A DNA stretch of 64,000 nucleotides from positions 45,520,255 through 45,584,254 of the forward strand of contig NC_053048.1 of NCBI RefSeq assembly GCF_003473485.1. Reading direction: 5' to 3'. How positions within the stretch are numbered: the first letter of the stretch is position 1; the number at the start of each line of letters is the position of its first letter. The translations under genes and the position numbers were made by a program. The DNA is from Medicago truncatula. Taxonomy: Eukaryota; Streptophyta; Magnoliopsida; Fabales; Fabaceae. Below the pieces are notes generated by a model. The model worked only from the letters and a program-made list of their open reading frames with translations, was not told where the DNA came from and made no database searches. Of the stretch, positions 1 through 12,264 are shown in pieces.

Positions 1-130
1 TACCTTTAAAAACTTTGAAGAACACTATTTTGTTTGTGTCATTCAAAAAGATAAGAATTCATATCATAATTGTTATATTGTTGGTTTTAATAAAAAAGAT
101 AAGTATAGTTTGTTACAATATCAAAGTGCA

Positions 131-435
131 AAATCAAAAGGGTTAATAGTGTTTTTCACCCCTGTAATATATGTCATTTTCGGTTTTCGCCCTTATAATT
201 TTTTTTTTTTTGATTTGCACCCTTGTAAAAAATTTATTTTCCGGAAAACACCCCTAATAGGCCATTTTCAGAATTTTTTTTCAAGATATTTTGGTTTTTG
301 AATGGCCTATTAAGGGTGTTTTCCGAAAAATAAAATTTTTACGAGGGTGCAAATCAAACCGAAAATTTTATAAGGGCGAAAACTGGAAATGGCATATATT
401 AAAGGGGTGAAAAACACTATTAACCCAAATCAAAA
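131..435. mobile_element. Mutator-type MITE with 9-bp target duplication (family 1, copy 1)
   Basis: The element itself is 140-426 (287 bp). It starts GGGTTAATAGTGTTTTTCACC and ends with the inverse, GGTGAAAAACACTATTAACCC. The inverted ends match for about 60 bp on each side. The nine bases AAATCAAAA occur at 131-139 and again at 427-435, a perfect target-site duplication. Long inverted ends plus a 9-bp duplication are the signature of Mutator-like elements. There is no coding capacity. A second, longer copy of the family lies at 34793-35607. Confidence 0.85.
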
Positions 436-492
436 TATGTATTATTTATATTTATAAGTTTAATCAAAATTAAATTAATTTTAATTAAAATT

Positions 493-983
493 GAGGAGGA
501 TGTTCATCATTTGTTCCTCTCGTGTAGCACATTTGGTACTCTGTGGCAGCTATTGCGGTTGTGGATCGGATTTGATGGTGTGGATTCTCAGGTGATTAGA
601 GATCATTTTCAGTAGTTCATTTATTACACAGGTGGCTTGGAATCACGACGATCTTTTCTTCAGTTGATTTGGTTACTATGTGCTTGGATTGTGTGGAATT
701 AGCGTAACAACATGGTATTTAAGCAGAAAGAAAATACTATGTTTCAATTATTAGAAAAAGTTAAGTCGTATTCTTTATGGTGACTTCAAGTTAAGAAAGT
801 CTATTTTATTTTTGGGACTCATATGTGGTGGTCGAGCCCGCTTGTATGTTTGGGCATTGGTTGATTTGTATCTATTTTCATGTGATGACTTTGTGAATTC
901 TTCGTGATCTCTTTGGTACACCTTGTACCAATGAGATTGGTTATCAGTGTTAGTATATATAATTTTTGCTTGTTAAAAAAAAT
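493..983 (+). pseudogene. LINE retrotransposon 3' end: zinc-binding RT C-terminal domain remnant
   Basis: One frame from 493 reads EEDVHHLFLSCSTFGTLW, then LIWLLCAWIVWN and FGTHMWWSSPLVCLGIG. This is the zf-RVT domain found at the C-terminus of plant LINE ORF2 proteins, with the HHLF-C signature. At least three in-frame stops interrupt it, so it is dead. It is followed by a typical LINE 3' untranslated stretch and a short A run at 974-983. The 5' part of the element, including the reverse transcriptase, is absent, as expected for a 5'-truncated insertion. Identification rests on family recall and the motif; confidence is good. Confidence 0.75.
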
Positions 984-990
984 TTGGGTC

Positions 991-1160
991 ATGTTAACTT
1001 GTGCCCTTAGGGTACATGTTAAACATTAATGTCATTCCATTAGTGGTAAGAATTTATTGAAAAAAAATTAATATTTTGAACAATAAATTAACACACTTTC
1101 CAATACATAATTTCTATTAGTGGAATTCTTAACATGTGCCCTAAAAGCACAAGTTAACAT
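991..1160. repeat. Short inverted-repeat MITE
   Basis: Arms of about 32 bp at 991-1022 and 1129-1160 are inverted copies with only a few mismatches; each contains TTAACTTGTGC and ACATGTTAA. The AT-rich centre has no coding potential. It sits directly at the LINE 3' end. No clear target duplication was found, so the superfamily is left open. A related TTAACAAGTG-type element occurs at 12265-12424. Confidence 0.6.
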
Positions 1161-2770
1161 TTACCAAAAAAATTAATTAAAATTTCATAAAATTATTGTC
1201 ATTAATTTATACGCATTAATGCAATTAATTCAAATTACTGTTCATAAAATTACTCTCTACATGCTAGAGACAACTAATTTGAATTGACGAATGTTATAAA
1301 TATTTATAGGAAGAAATGTCATATTCGAATTCACGCGGTTTCCCATAGGAGACATAGTTGCATAATGAGGTTTGAGTCCAACGGCAGTTAATTCCTCCGG
1401 TTTGCAGAATGGTAGTTAACTACCACCGAGAACATTTAAGTATTTTATTTGTGTCTTTATGAAATTTTTTATGTGAAAAAATCAATTTTCATGAGGTTTT
1501 CCTCAACAAAAATAAATAGTTGCATAATGAGTTGTTATCAACAATAGTAAATTGTCTCTTTCAAAACAATAGTAAATTGGCAAAAAATAAATTCAAGAAT
1601 AATAAGTTGGATGTGAGTTTCCTTCAAAAATAAAAGTTGGATGTGAGTTAGTATAAGAAAATGATGACTTTGCTTCTAAAATAAAAAAGTGACGTCTTTG
1701 CATACATAAATAAACGGCACATCGTAATTGAAACTGATGTTAGCTACACTGTGCATACACAAAGCAAATATTTTCTTTACATACGAAATAAGTTAATTTT
1801 AGTTCTGGCGATTAAGCAATCGACATTTCTAGTAAAACAGCACCCAAAGTGTTAAACTAAACATTGACCAGCTATAGATCTCGATTTTAAACTACTGGTG
1901 GATACCATTTATATTTTATTTAGGTGAATTCATACATGCATCTATATTTTTGTTTGAAAAACCTAAATTAATCCACTAAAATTAACATTGAAGAAAATCA
2001 AACTTAATCTTTTAGATGAACATATTCTAAAGTCTCAAGTCAACACTACTAGACCAACTCAGGTGAGTTTTTATTTGAGTTATATATACGTCTATATTAT
2101 ACACTTGATATACACTGTATGTCAAACTTTATAATTAAATTGCTTGTGTAAAAAAAATAAAATGACAGTACCTAGTTGTTTTTTTGTATGATTAAGGTAG
2201 AGAATAAAGTTCAAAGAGCGTCCCAAAGAGATTTATATAATAGAGTGAAGGAAGAATTGATAAATGATTGTCTTGTGACTTGTATCGAAAGCCATATATA
2301 GAAGAATATTGATAATGATTGTAATTTTTTTTTTTTTATCAAATTTTAATATTTTGTACCCCTACTAGAGTCTTGAATCCGCCTTTGTGGATGATATCTA
2401 TGGAAATCACAATGTCCATGCTGAAATGGAAGCAATGATTTTTAGAAAGACATTCTTAATTTATTTATGAGCTAATAAAACATAGCTATCTTTTATGTTA
2501 ATTTATAAATTTTTATCAAAAAAAATTGTATCTTCATAATCAATTTTTTATAAACTACATTAACAAACGTATAAATAATAAAAAAAAACTTATTTATTTT
2601 CATAAGTTGTTCTGTATAAACTCATAATAAGTCTTATCCAAACGTTCTCTCTTTTATAATCATTGTTTTTTTTATTGATTATGTTCTAGTTTGTTAGCAT
2701 TTGCTAGCCCTTGACTTTTCTTTTTAGACTTCATAGACCCCTTGTGGGATGTTGACCATAATCTATGTTG
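1161..2770. other. Intergenic, no gene seen
   Basis: AT-rich sequence with short runs of A and T. I see no coding region, RNA gene or well-bounded repeat. The right part is the upstream region of the P450 gene. Confidence 0.6.
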
Positions 2771-2773
2771 GAC

Positions 2774-2781
2774 TATATATA
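2774..2781 (+). promoter_or_regulatory. Probable TATA box of the CYP94 gene
   Basis: TATATATA lies about 130 bp before the chosen ATG at 2912, followed by a CT-rich leader. This fits a plant core promoter with a leader of roughly 100 bp. Confidence 0.5.
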
Positions 2782-2911
2782 CACGCACATATTGTTTCTT
2801 TCTCTTCACAAAACAAATCCAACATAAACCAAAAGTCTTCCCTTGTCTGCTTACCAATACTTGAATTATTTCATACACTTTCTTCCGTCTAAATTCTTGA
2901 ATTTTAGAACT

Positions 2912-4426
2912 ATGTTTGAAATGCTTCTTTTATATCTCTTACCTCTTCTCTTTTTAACCCTTCCCATACTATTCTTCTTAACAAAACCAAACAAGAAATC
3001 TTCAACCAAAAACAACATCACCATCCCAAAATCATACCCTCTAATTGGTTCCTACTTATCCATCCGAAACATTGGAAACCGCCGTATCCAATGGCTCTCC
3101 GACATCGTCCAAATAGCACCCTCCGCCACTTTCAACCTCAACCGTCCCTTAGGCACCCGCCAAATCATCACCGGAAACCCATCCACCGTTCAACACATCC
3201 TCAAAAACCAATTTACCAATTACCAAAAAGGCACCATCTTCACCAAAACCCTATCTGATTTCTTAGGCAATGGAATCTTCAACACAAACGGCGAGAATTG
3301 GAAGTTTCAACGTCAAGTTGCAAGCCACGAATTCAACACGAAATCACTACGAAAATTCGTGGAAGATGTGGTTGACACGGAACTCACCAACCGTTTAATC
3401 CCCATCCTCAGTTCATCAACACAAACCAAACAAATCCTTGATTTCCAAGACATTCTCCAACGTTTCACGTTTGACAATATCTGCAAAATCGCGTTTGGTT
3501 TCGATCCAGAATACTTAACTCCGTCGGCTAAAAGAACGAAATTCGCACAAGCTTTTGAAGATGCAACAGAAATCAGCAGCAGACGTTTCCGTTTACCGTT
3601 ACCAGTTATATGGAAAATGAAGAAACGTTTCAACATAGGTTCAGAAAAGCGTCTACGTGAAGCAGTAACAGAAATAAGAGAATACGCGAACAAAATAGTT
3701 CGCGAAAAAAAGAAAGAATTAAAAGAGAATGATTCACTTCATACACAAGACATGTTGTCACGATTTTTAAGTTCAGGTCATTCGGAGGAAGATTTCGTAA
3801 CGGATATAGTTATAAGTTTTATTTTAGCCGGTAAAGATACAACTTCTGCAGCGTTAACGTGGTTTTTTTGGTTATTGTGGAAAAATCCACGAGTTGAGGA
3901 GGAAATTTTGAAGGAAATAAATAAGAAATCTGAATCTTTGGATTATGATGAAGTGAAGACAATGGTTTATACACACGCCGCGCTGAGTGAGAGTATGAGA
4001 TTGTATCCACCTGTACCGATGGATAGTAAAGAAGCAATAAACGACGATGTTTTACCAGATGGAATAGTTGTGAAAAAGGGTACTATGATTACTTATCATG
4101 TGTATGCAATGGGGAGGATGGAGAGTTTATGGGGGGAGGATTGGGCCGAGTTTAAGCCCGAAAGGTGGTTGGAGAATGATGGATATGGGAAGCGGGCTTT
4201 TGTGCCGAGAGATCCTTTTACTTATCCGGTTTTTCAGGCTGGGCCGAGGATTTGTTTGGGGAAAGAAATGGCATTTATGCAAATGAAAAGGATTGTTGCT
4301 GGTATTGTTGGAAAGTTTAAGGTTGTGCCAGAACCTCATTTGGCCGAACATCCAAATTTCATTTCTTTCTTGAGTTCACAGATGGAAGGTGGTTTCCCTG
4401 TCACCATTAACAAAAGGATTTCTTAA
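2912..4426 (+). CDS. Cytochrome P450, CYP94 family (probable fatty-acid or JA-Ile omega-hydroxylase)
   Basis: Single-exon gene of 504 aa; lack of introns is typical of CYP94. An N-terminal hydrophobic anchor (about residues 4-22, Leu/Phe rich) places it on the ER membrane, followed by the proline-containing hinge IPKSYPLIG. The I-helix oxygen-binding motif AGKDTT is at 306-311, the ExxR pair is E360/R363 (ESMR), the PERW segment follows, and the haem loop FQAGPRICLG has its ligand at Cys448. All catalytic motifs are intact. The reading frame is open for 23 further codons upstream, but 2912 is the first ATG and begins the membrane anchor. CYP94 enzymes hydroxylate the omega end of fatty acids or of jasmonoyl-isoleucine. 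The sequence reads most like the legume CYP94A group from memory, so fatty acids are the likelier substrate; subfamily is inferred. AATAAA signals follow near 4470. Confidence 0.93.
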   Translation: MFEMLLLYLLPLLFLTLPILFFLTKPNKKSSTKNNITIPKSYPLIGSYLSIRNIGNRRIQWLSDIVQIAPSATFNLNRPLGTRQIITGNPSTVQHILKNQFTNYQKGTIFTKTLSDFLGNGIFNTNGENWKFQRQVASHEFNTKSLRKFVEDVVDTELTNRLIPILSSSTQTKQILDFQDILQRFTFDNICKIAFGFDPEYLTPSAKRTKFAQAFEDATEISSRRFRLPLPVIWKMKKRFNIGSEKRLREAVTEIREYANKIVREKKKELKENDSLHTQDMLSRFLSSGHSEEDFVTDIVISFILAGKDTTSAALTWFFWLLWKNPRVEEEILKEINKKSESLDYDEVKTMVYTHAALSESMRLYPPVPMDSKEAINDDVLPDGIVVKKGTMITYHVYAMGRMESLWGEDWAEFKPERWLENDGYGKRAFVPRDPFTYPVFQAGPRICLGKEMAFMQMKRIVAGIVGKFKVVPEPHLAEHPNFISFLSSQMEGGFPVTINKRIS

Positions 4427-6400
4427 TTAATCCATGATATCATTCACATTGGTTATTAATTAATAATTGAATAAATAAAGATGAAGTGATTGTTAGCTTC
4501 ATGTTTATAATTATATTATCCTATCTTAGGAGGCATGAATTTTAGGATTGACTTTTTGTGGTACATATTTATATAGCGTGTTTTGTTTTGTATTCTTTTG
4601 TCTGTTGTTGGATGTTTCTTGAGGGAGATGTAGTTGTTACTTATTTAAATTGGTATCTTTTGATTCACTTGTAAATTACATTTTATTTATTCATTGAACT
4701 ATTTTTAGTTGAATGGACCCAGAACTTGAATGATCCACCCTTTTTTTATCTTTGAGATAACAGCAATGAAAAAGTGTGAAATCTCTTTCTATTTTGTCTT
4801 TTAGTAAAATTTGCAGTAAATGTAGGAACCTTCCCTGCACTTGACATCAACTGCAAGAAATCCAGATCAAGTACAAGTACATTTTATTTTGAGAAATGAT
4901 ATTTTGACAACCATTTTGTGAGAACTTATTTGACAACTTTATCTCTCATATTCATATTATTTTTTTACTTTCTCTCTCAATTGTTTTGGTTTCCGTGTCA
5001 CTATCTACTTTCCTTTGTAAATTAATGGTTCTCACAAAAGTTATCATTCAATTGGTTGTTCAAATAACACACCTCTTTTATTTTACGGTACATCCATAAA
5101 AAACAACTTAATTTAATTTGTTGTCAAGGGTGAATTTTGCGTGACACTCTAACTTCTCCCTAAAGAAATCCGTGCCTAAATACAAGGGTCTCACATGTTA
5201 TTACACCTTTGTGGGGCTTCTCTTTTGGTGGCATTTAGAATGCACAAATACAAGATTTGTGCACCATACACAACTTGTGCATTGAAGGAAGGTGAAGGAT
5301 AGGTGGCGGTAAAAATTGATTTTTTACCTGCTGGAATATTTTAATGAAACATATTATATTGTAAAATATTTTATTTATTGTTTCTGCTGCTCACACCCCC
5401 CTAAAAAACAACCAGTTATCAGCAATAACTTGTACACCCCCTACTAAAATTGAAGCATAGAGTAGTAATTCAGATTTTCCTTCTTCACACGTGAAACACC
5501 ACTTTAAATCATTTTGAGCTTTGTTCATTTTTCTTCATCTCCATAGCCACCCATGTTCTTGACATTTCCAGATATGCTTTCTCCTTCATGCTTAACTTAA
5601 AGTTCTTCTTCATCAACAAAATTGTTCAACATTATTTCATTTTCCTTTATTGATCTGGAGATTGCAGCTTAGTTTGGTTTATAGATCTAGATTCATTTTC
5701 AACTTAAAGGTATGAATAAAACTTTGTTTATCATAGGTTGTGCAATCAAAGATTTGATGGCAAGAGGTTTGGTTAGGTTGGTGTCTGCTCATTCTAGTTA
5801 GCATATTTACACTGGAGCCACTAATACATAGGCGGTTTTGAGGTGTTTTTTATATTCCTGATTTTGTTTAGAGACAACATTATTATCAGGATGTGTTTGG
5901 TTTTCATGTTTTTGTCATTTTGTTGAAGGCAATTGTTGAAATTTTGTTTTAAATTAATGATGACAAGTTTAATTTTTGCTTTTATGAAGGAAAAAAAACC
6001 TACCCATTAACTTAAATTCTTCCTCATCAACACTTTTCATTGCTACAAAACTTAGGTAATAGGTAGTGTTTCACGATGAGTGAAAAAAAGTAGTAGTGTT
6101 TTCATGTGAGTATCCTTAATTTTGGGTACACAAATCATTAAATTCAGTATGAGATACTAAGATATCTTGAGATATATTCTTCTCACCAAACTCTTTAAAC
6201 GTGTGTGTATCCATTTTGAGATGAAATGTACGACTTTCTCATGATTTTTTTGGTGTGCATACAAGGTTTTGAGCTAAAACCCAAAAATGAAAGCTGTTAA
6301 TCACTTCAATCAATTTGAACAGCCAAATTAAGAAATTCACACTTTTTTGCTCTCTTTCAGTTTTTTTTTTTAATTGACGGGAGGGCTGCTTAAGCCCAAA
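4427..6400. other. Intergenic; one MITE-like segment and a possible 5' leader exon
   Basis: No coding region seen. About 4886-5075 looks like a MITE: the ends carry related inverted sequence around TTTGACAACCA and GTGAGAAC. Around 5500-5708 there is a CT-rich, leader-like stretch ending AAAG|GTATGAAT, which resembles a 5'UTR exon with a splice donor. It could belong to the bHLH gene 2.2 kb downstream, but this is a guess. Confidence 0.4.
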
Positions 6401-6412
6401 AAGAAAGAGAAA

Positions 6413-6740
6413 TTACATCTTAATCAAACGCGGAAAAGAAATCCATGTTTGATCAGCAATTAACAAATGACTAATTTGAGTCGGACAAAACTCGTAAAAC
6501 ACAATTCTGTAACCCATTCTACACACCATATTAGCTAAAGCATCAACACAATTATTTATTTCACGGTGCGAGTAAGAGTTGCCTAATCCTTTGAACAAGA
6601 CTCCTTCCAATCGAATTGATATCCTTCCCCTTCATAATTATGTTCACCACAACCAAAAAATCCACTTGTAATTCAACTGCTATAAACCCCATTCGTTTCG
6701 CACACCGGAGACCTTCCAAAATTCCACACATCTCCACTAT
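6413..6740 (-). pseudogene. LINE RNase H-domain remnant
   Basis: On the minus strand one frame reads VEMCGILEGLRCAKRMGF and another SYSHREINNCVDALANM followed by ISHLLIAD. This is the plant-LINE RNase H (RVT_3) domain, with the E-x-x-A helix and the terminal H-R-E-x-N-x-x-x-D-x-L-A-N motif. A frameshift near 6605 separates the halves, and the rest of the element is missing. It is not a host gene. Confidence 0.65.
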
Positions 6741-7878
6741 AAAAACTCTTTCTGATTAGTCTCCACCATATATACATCCTAAAAAACAAACATTTTTCAT
6801 TATTCTTTTGTTCTTCATGTCGCTAAATTATTTTAAAAAATTTAAATAAGTATATGAACTAAATTTTATTTGCTATATTCCCAATTTCATATTAGTAAAG
6901 TCTTATTCTCTCGTAATTTGAATGATTAATAAATAAAAAATTTCATATTACTAAAGTCTTATTCTCTCATGATTTAAATGATTAACAAATAAAAAATTTA
7001 TAAAAATATCATGCTAACATGTTTTAAGGACATTCTTTCAAAAAAAAAAAAAGTTTTACGGACATTATTTGATAGTTTTTATAAAAGAAAATTTATTTTA
7101 AAAATATAAGTCAAATATTACATTCTTTCGTAAAAATATGTTTTAAGAAAATTATTTAATAGTCTTTATAAATTAAAACTTATTTTAAAAATATAAGTCA
7201 AATATCAATCAAAGTCATAAATACAAATTTTTTTATGCATAAATTAATTCTTTTAATTGGTTAAACAATACTTAAGGCATTTGTGAACATTTTAAATATT
7301 TGAATTAAAAGTTTAAAAGATGAATTTTTAATTCAAAACAGAACAAAGAAAGAAAGAAAAAAAGTCTAAGAACTTATTAAAGATATTTTTTATTTTTTTT
7401 TGCATTGAGCACTTTAGTTTCAGATCTGAAGTTGGATCTATGTCCGTGACTCTATTCATTGTGAAGTTAAAGCTTTAGCACTTACTGTATACAAACACGT
7501 AGGAGGATAAACCCTAATATCTTCCTTTTTCAGGTAATTCCTCTATTTTCTCCTTCTTTGCTAATTCCCCAATTTAGCTATTTCCAATTACCTTCAATTT
7601 TTTTTTTTTTTTTTTTTTTAATTTTATTCACACCAAGATAGTTCATTTTTTTTTCTCTGATATTAATTAATTTAGCATCTTTTTTTTTATTTATTTTATC
7701 TTTGTTAGGTTTTTCAGAGACTATGCTTCTGAGCTTATATTTCAAGATTTGTTGAAGTTTTTGGTGAATGAATAGTTTGAAGTAATTCCTGCACAATTTG
7801 GAATTCTGGGTTCTGTTTAGAATTTCATTTTTTCCATAAAGTTTGGATTTTTAATAACTGAGGGTATAGTAGAGAAAG

Positions 7879-9390
7879 ATGGCTGGTGAGTGGTTTTGTA
7901 AGAATGAAGAAGACAAGGCTATGTTGGAATCTGTATTGGGTAATGAAGCTTTTGCATTTTTTAGCTCAGCAGTTAGTAAACATGTATTTTCGGATGTTAT
8001 TGTTCCGCCGAATCTTGACGTGACTATCCACCAAAGGTTGTGTCACATTGTTAAGGGTTCCAAGTGGAACTACGCGATTTTGTGGCAGGTTGCCGGTTTG
8101 AAATCCGGTGGCTATGTGTTGAAATATGGTGAGGGACACTGTCAGGATCCCAAAGGGGGTCCAAGGAATGAGCAGGAAAGGGAGAAAGATGATGTTAGGA
8201 GGAAGGTTTTGGGGAGGATTCATGGTTGCTGGGGTGGATCTAGCTCAGTTGAGAATATTTATAAGAAATTGGACAGTGTTTCGGATTTGTATATGCTTTA
8301 CTTGACCTCTGTCTATTATGTGTTTGGTTTTAATTCTCAGTATGGTCCTGGAAATTCTTTTAAGTGTGCTAAACCAAGTTGGTCTTCTGATGCTGGTAGT
8401 TGTTTAAATCAGTATGAATCGAGGTCGTTTCTGGCTAAATCGGCTGGTTTTCAAAGTGTTGCTTTTGTACCTCTTAAAGCCGGGGTTATAGAGCTTGGTT
8501 CGACGGAGATGGTGCCTGAAGAGCAAGGTTTTTTGGATATGGTTAAGGCAACTTTTGGAGAATCTATCTCTGGACAGGCTAAGGTTGCTCCGAAGATTTT
8601 TGGGCACGAGTTAAGCTTGGGGGATACAAAATCTCAGTCCATAACTATTAGTTTCTCCCCGAAAGTGGAAGATGATTCTGGTTTCACTTCCGACTCTTAC
8701 GAAGTACAAGCGCTTGGAGCAAACCATGCTTATGGTAATTCTTCCAATGGGGGTGTAGGAGACAGTAACGAGGCAAAAAAGTACCCTCAGTTAGGTCAAA
8801 TGATTCCTGGGAATTTTACTTCTCAAGCAAGAGTTTCTTCTATTGATTTGGGTAATGAAGACTCCTCCTCGCCTCTTGGAGAAGAGCGGAAGCCTAGAAA
8901 AAGAGGGAGAAAGCCTGCCAACGGACGAGAGGAACCACTGAATCATGTTGAAGCGGAGAGGCAAAGACGGGAGAAGCTTAACCAGAGATTTTACGCCTTA
9001 AGAGCTGTTGTTCCTAACATTTCTAAAATGGACAAGGCTTCTCTTCTTGGCGATGCTATTACCCATATCACTGATCTCCAGAAGAAGATCAAGCTTATGG
9101 AAACCGAAAAAAACATGGCTGACAATAAGGGCCAGCAATTGCCATTGCAAGATATTGATTTTCAGGCTCGACAGGATGATGCAGTTGTTAGAGTTAGCTG
9201 CCCCATGGATATCCACCCGGTTTCTGGAATTGTTAAAGTGTTCAGAGAGCATCAAATTGTAGCTCAAGAGGCCAATGTTTCAACTTCCCAGGATAAAGTA
9301 ATTCATACATTCTCTATCAGAACTCAAGGAGGGGAAGCATCTGCTATACAGTTGAAAGAAAAGCTTGAAGCATCTTTAGCCAAAAATTAA
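7879..9390 (+). CDS. bHLH transcription factor, subgroup IIId (bHLH3/JAM-like)
   Basis: Intronless, 503 aa, intact. The N-terminal bHLH-MYC_N domain spans about residues 10-205 ([21 protein letters not shown]). A middle block, [12 protein letters not shown] followed by [11 protein letters not shown], closely recalls Arabidopsis bHLH3 (JAM3). A basic nuclear-localisation stretch [14 protein letters not shown] precedes the bHLH domain at about 354-405. The DNA-contacting residues H356, E360 and R364 (HVEAERQRR) are the set that reads E-box/G-box sites. A C-terminal ACT-like region (about 425-503) probably mediates dimerisation. Subgroup IIId proteins bind JAZ repressors and act mainly as repressors that compete with MYC2 on jasmonate-responsive promoters. 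That function is established for Arabidopsis homologues and inferred here. The leader is pyrimidine-rich and may contain introns. Confidence 0.93.
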   Translation: MAGEWFCKNEEDKAMLESVLGNEAFAFFSSAVSKHVFSDVIVPPNLDVTIHQRLCHIVKGSKWNYAILWQVAGLKSGGYVLKYGEGHCQDPKGGPRNEQEREKDDVRRKVLGRIHGCWGGSSSVENIYKKLDSVSDLYMLYLTSVYYVFGFNSQYGPGNSFKCAKPSWSSDAGSCLNQYESRSFLAKSAGFQSVAFVPLKAGVIELGSTEMVPEEQGFLDMVKATFGESISGQAKVAPKIFGHELSLGDTKSQSITISFSPKVEDDSGFTSDSYEVQALGANHAYGNSSNGGVGDSNEAKKYPQLGQMIPGNFTSQARVSSIDLGNEDSSSPLGEERKPRKRGRKPANGREEPLNHVEAERQRREKLNQRFYALRAVVPNISKMDKASLLGDAITHITDLQKKIKLMETEKNMADNKGQQLPLQDIDFQARQDDAVVRVSCPMDIHPVSGIVKVFREHQIVAQEANVSTSQDKVIHTFSIRTQGGEASAIQLKEKLEASLAKN

Positions 9391-9678
9391 AGGTGAAAGT
9401 ATAGTTATTAACTTATGATGTAGTGTATATCTCAATGCAAACTATGGATGTATGTATGGTTGTTCACATGTCAGTGTTTCTAGGAAACTTTTTTATTATA
9501 TATTCTAAATTGTAAGATATGGAGGTAGAAATCTTTTTGAACTTCTCAAAAGGCCAAAATGATTAATATGTCTTTGATTATCTCTGAGCAAATGCATGAT
9601 TTGAACTTGAATTCAATGCAATATACTATGAACTTGTGAGGTATAACTATATAAAATGGTATATCATTGTAGCAGCCA

Positions 9679-9724
<46 letters not shown>

Positions 9725-11000
9725 TGTTTATTTTTTCCATTACTAGCTATTTAACTACATCATTGAGATACATTTGGTCTTTCAGTTCAGAGATATGCAT
9801 GTTTTATGATATTAAGATTTCATCTGTAGAAGTGTGTTCACAGTCCTTCATGGTTATGGCATTGTTGGGTTTCCCGTTGAGGAATTCAGCTGTAGATTAG
9901 AATGCTTTCACAGCCATAAGGATACGGACCTTTGTGTTATGGCTCCATGTTCCACTTGTTATCATTTTTCAAGTATCAGTTCACACTTTGGTGATTCCTG
10001 CAGAGTAGGGGCATTGTATTTCTAGCTACTGTTATTACTTGCTCGTATCAATGTAGACCTTAAGGGCACTTGCTAGCATTTCCCTTTTATTATCACTTCT
10101 TTTCTGTGGATAAATGATTTTATTCTTTACTTAGATTGGTCTATAAGTTCTTTTATGATCATTATTCATTCAACCATTTTGTTAAATGATATAACATTTT
10201 AAAAATACCTTTAAAGAGTCTTATCAGACAAACCAAGTTCCATTGCAAAATGTAATGTAACTTAGAAGGAAATTCCTTATGAGAAACTATATCAAATGCA
10301 TCTTTATATGTTAAATTGAAGCAAATTCATTATTCGACAATTGTCTGCCATTTTCATAGAGAAGTTAGTTTTTCTTCCACTTTGGAAGATGAGGAATCTA
10401 ATCAGCGCAAGAGCATGGCAATAAGACCTTACACCATCGTGACACATTATTGTCATCATCTTGGAGTAGAGCGAGAAAGAAGTCCGCAGAGGATAGGATA
10501 CCATTGATTTTCGCAACAAGCTACTAGATTAGCCTGGTTGAAGTGGGTTTTGGTGACGTTGCAGTGAAGTGTGGATATCATTTTGGGTCTTCAATTTGCC
10601 TTCATATGGAGGGGGATTGGTTGTCCTTGGCGAGGGAAAGGACAAGGCTAAAGGTTGGGTGAGGGAGTGGACCATGGAGAAGGTTGTTCCAAGTGAATAA
10701 CAGACAATTTTACAATAAACAAATTACACAGTTCAGTTCGTTAGTATAACTAGTCAATTCTTTCAAACTGGCTCCTCCAAACAAAAGGCCAATGCATAAT
10801 TTTCATTTTCAAATTGGCTCCTCCCAATTTGGCCTCCAAGTACTCTTTTGATATAATTCCGATATTCTTACGTGCAATTGCATAAACTAAGGCTTGTTTA
10901 TTTTGTAAAATCTTTTTTATTTCTATTTACTAAGAGCTATTTTGGGAAATTTTCATTTTGTTCATGTACTGGGAAATTGTTTTATAAATTCCTATTACTA
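9391..11000. other. Intergenic, 3' flank of the bHLH gene; long T tract
   Basis: No coding region seen. A run of 43 T residues at 9681-9723 is the main landmark. Short open frames here have no recognisable family. Confidence 0.5.
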
Positions 11001-11590
11001 TACTTGTCGGTTTTTAAAGTTGGAATAGAGGGTGATTTTTAAGTAACATTTTTTTAAAAGGAAAAAACATTTGTATAACAGTTTTTTTTACAACTTCTTG
11101 AATAATCTTTTTATTTGACAACAATAGAGCGTAAGAACAATATAAGAGTACGAGAGAATTGATAAAAAAAATTATCCTAAAATGATTGTTCAAATATCAT
11201 TTGCGTAGAGCACTTGATATCAAAACTCACAAGCATTAGACATAAATTATGGTTTTAAATCGCAATCAATCACGTCTCGATTCCTTGATAATATACTTGT
11301 CGGTTTTTAAAGTTGGAATAGAGGGTGATTTTTAAGTAACATTTTTTTTAAAGGAAAAAACATTTGTATAACAGTTTTTTTTACAACTTCTTGAATAATC
11401 TTTTTATTTGACAAAAACAATAGAGCGTAAGAACAATATAAGAGTACGAGAGAATTGATAAAAAAAATTATCCTAAAATGATTGTTCAAATATCATTTGC
11501 GTTGAGCACTTGATATCAAAACTCACAAGCATTAGACATAAATTATGGTTTTAAATCGCAATCAATCACGTCTCGATTCCTTGATAATAT
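11001..11590. repeat. Tandem direct duplication, 293-bp unit, two copies
   Basis: Copy 1 is 11001-11293 and copy 2 is 11294-11590. Both run from TACTTGTCGG to CCTTGATAATAT and differ by only a few indels and substitutions: a T-run length change, ACAACAAT against ACAAAAACAAT, and GTAGAG against GTTGAG. The unit contains a MITE-like TTATTTGACAACAATAGAG segment. It is non-coding. Confidence 0.85.
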
Positions 11591-11644
11591 AATGTGCGAA
11601 ATTGCAAGCAAACGTTGTTGATGCATTCTAATATGCACGATCAT

Positions 11645-12063
11645 GTTGTTGACATGGGCGGAGTTAGTGTGAAACATGGTGTGGCAGCTGCCACACCAGA
11701 TTCTAATCTATTTTTTTTTTTTTTATATGCATAATTCATAAATATAAGGCCTGGCATGGGAGAAAGAAATTGAAAATTGAAAAACATACAGACAAACACC
11801 TTTATTCTCCTCTTCTCCTCCTCTTCTCATTCATTCTACTCTCCTCTTCTCCTCTTCTCAAAAATCACAATTCACAATCAATGAATCAAATATCTTCTGC
11901 CGTTAGTCCGACGAGTTATGGATGTGTCTTACACCCTCTCGACGATGAATAATATTTGCCGTAAAAAAATGTTATATATTATTTTTAGTATAATTGTATT
12001 ATAGTTTCTTTAAAAATTTTGCCACACTAATATGCAATGTCTAGATCCGCCCCTGGTTGTTGA
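11645..12063. mobile_element. Non-autonomous hAT element with 8-bp target duplication
   Basis: The element is 11653-12055 (403 bp). Its right terminus, read inwards, is CAGGGGCGGATCTAG and its left terminus is CATGGGCGGAGTTAG, so the inverted ends share GGGCGGA and TAG. The eight bases GTTGTTGA occur at 11645-11652 and 12056-12063. An 8-bp duplication and CA(G)GGG-type ends indicate the hAT superfamily. The interior carries a short CT-rich stretch with no transposase. Confidence 0.75.
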
Positions 12064-12264
12064 TAAACAAAGATCACGATTATGTTGAAGTTGTAGAAAT
12101 GTAAAAAAAATAAAATTCACAATGTATATTGTAGTTCGAACCTTTATTTATGACTTTGGTGATATTGTCTTGAAAATGTTGTTAATTGTAATTTAAGAGT
12201 GTGTTTGATACAATTTACTTACATAAAGATCAAATCTAAGCTTATTTATAAAGATAAGAGAAAT

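Noticed and set aside
3313..4351. Antisense open frames within the P450 gene
   Set aside because: Shadows of the CYP94 coding sequence.
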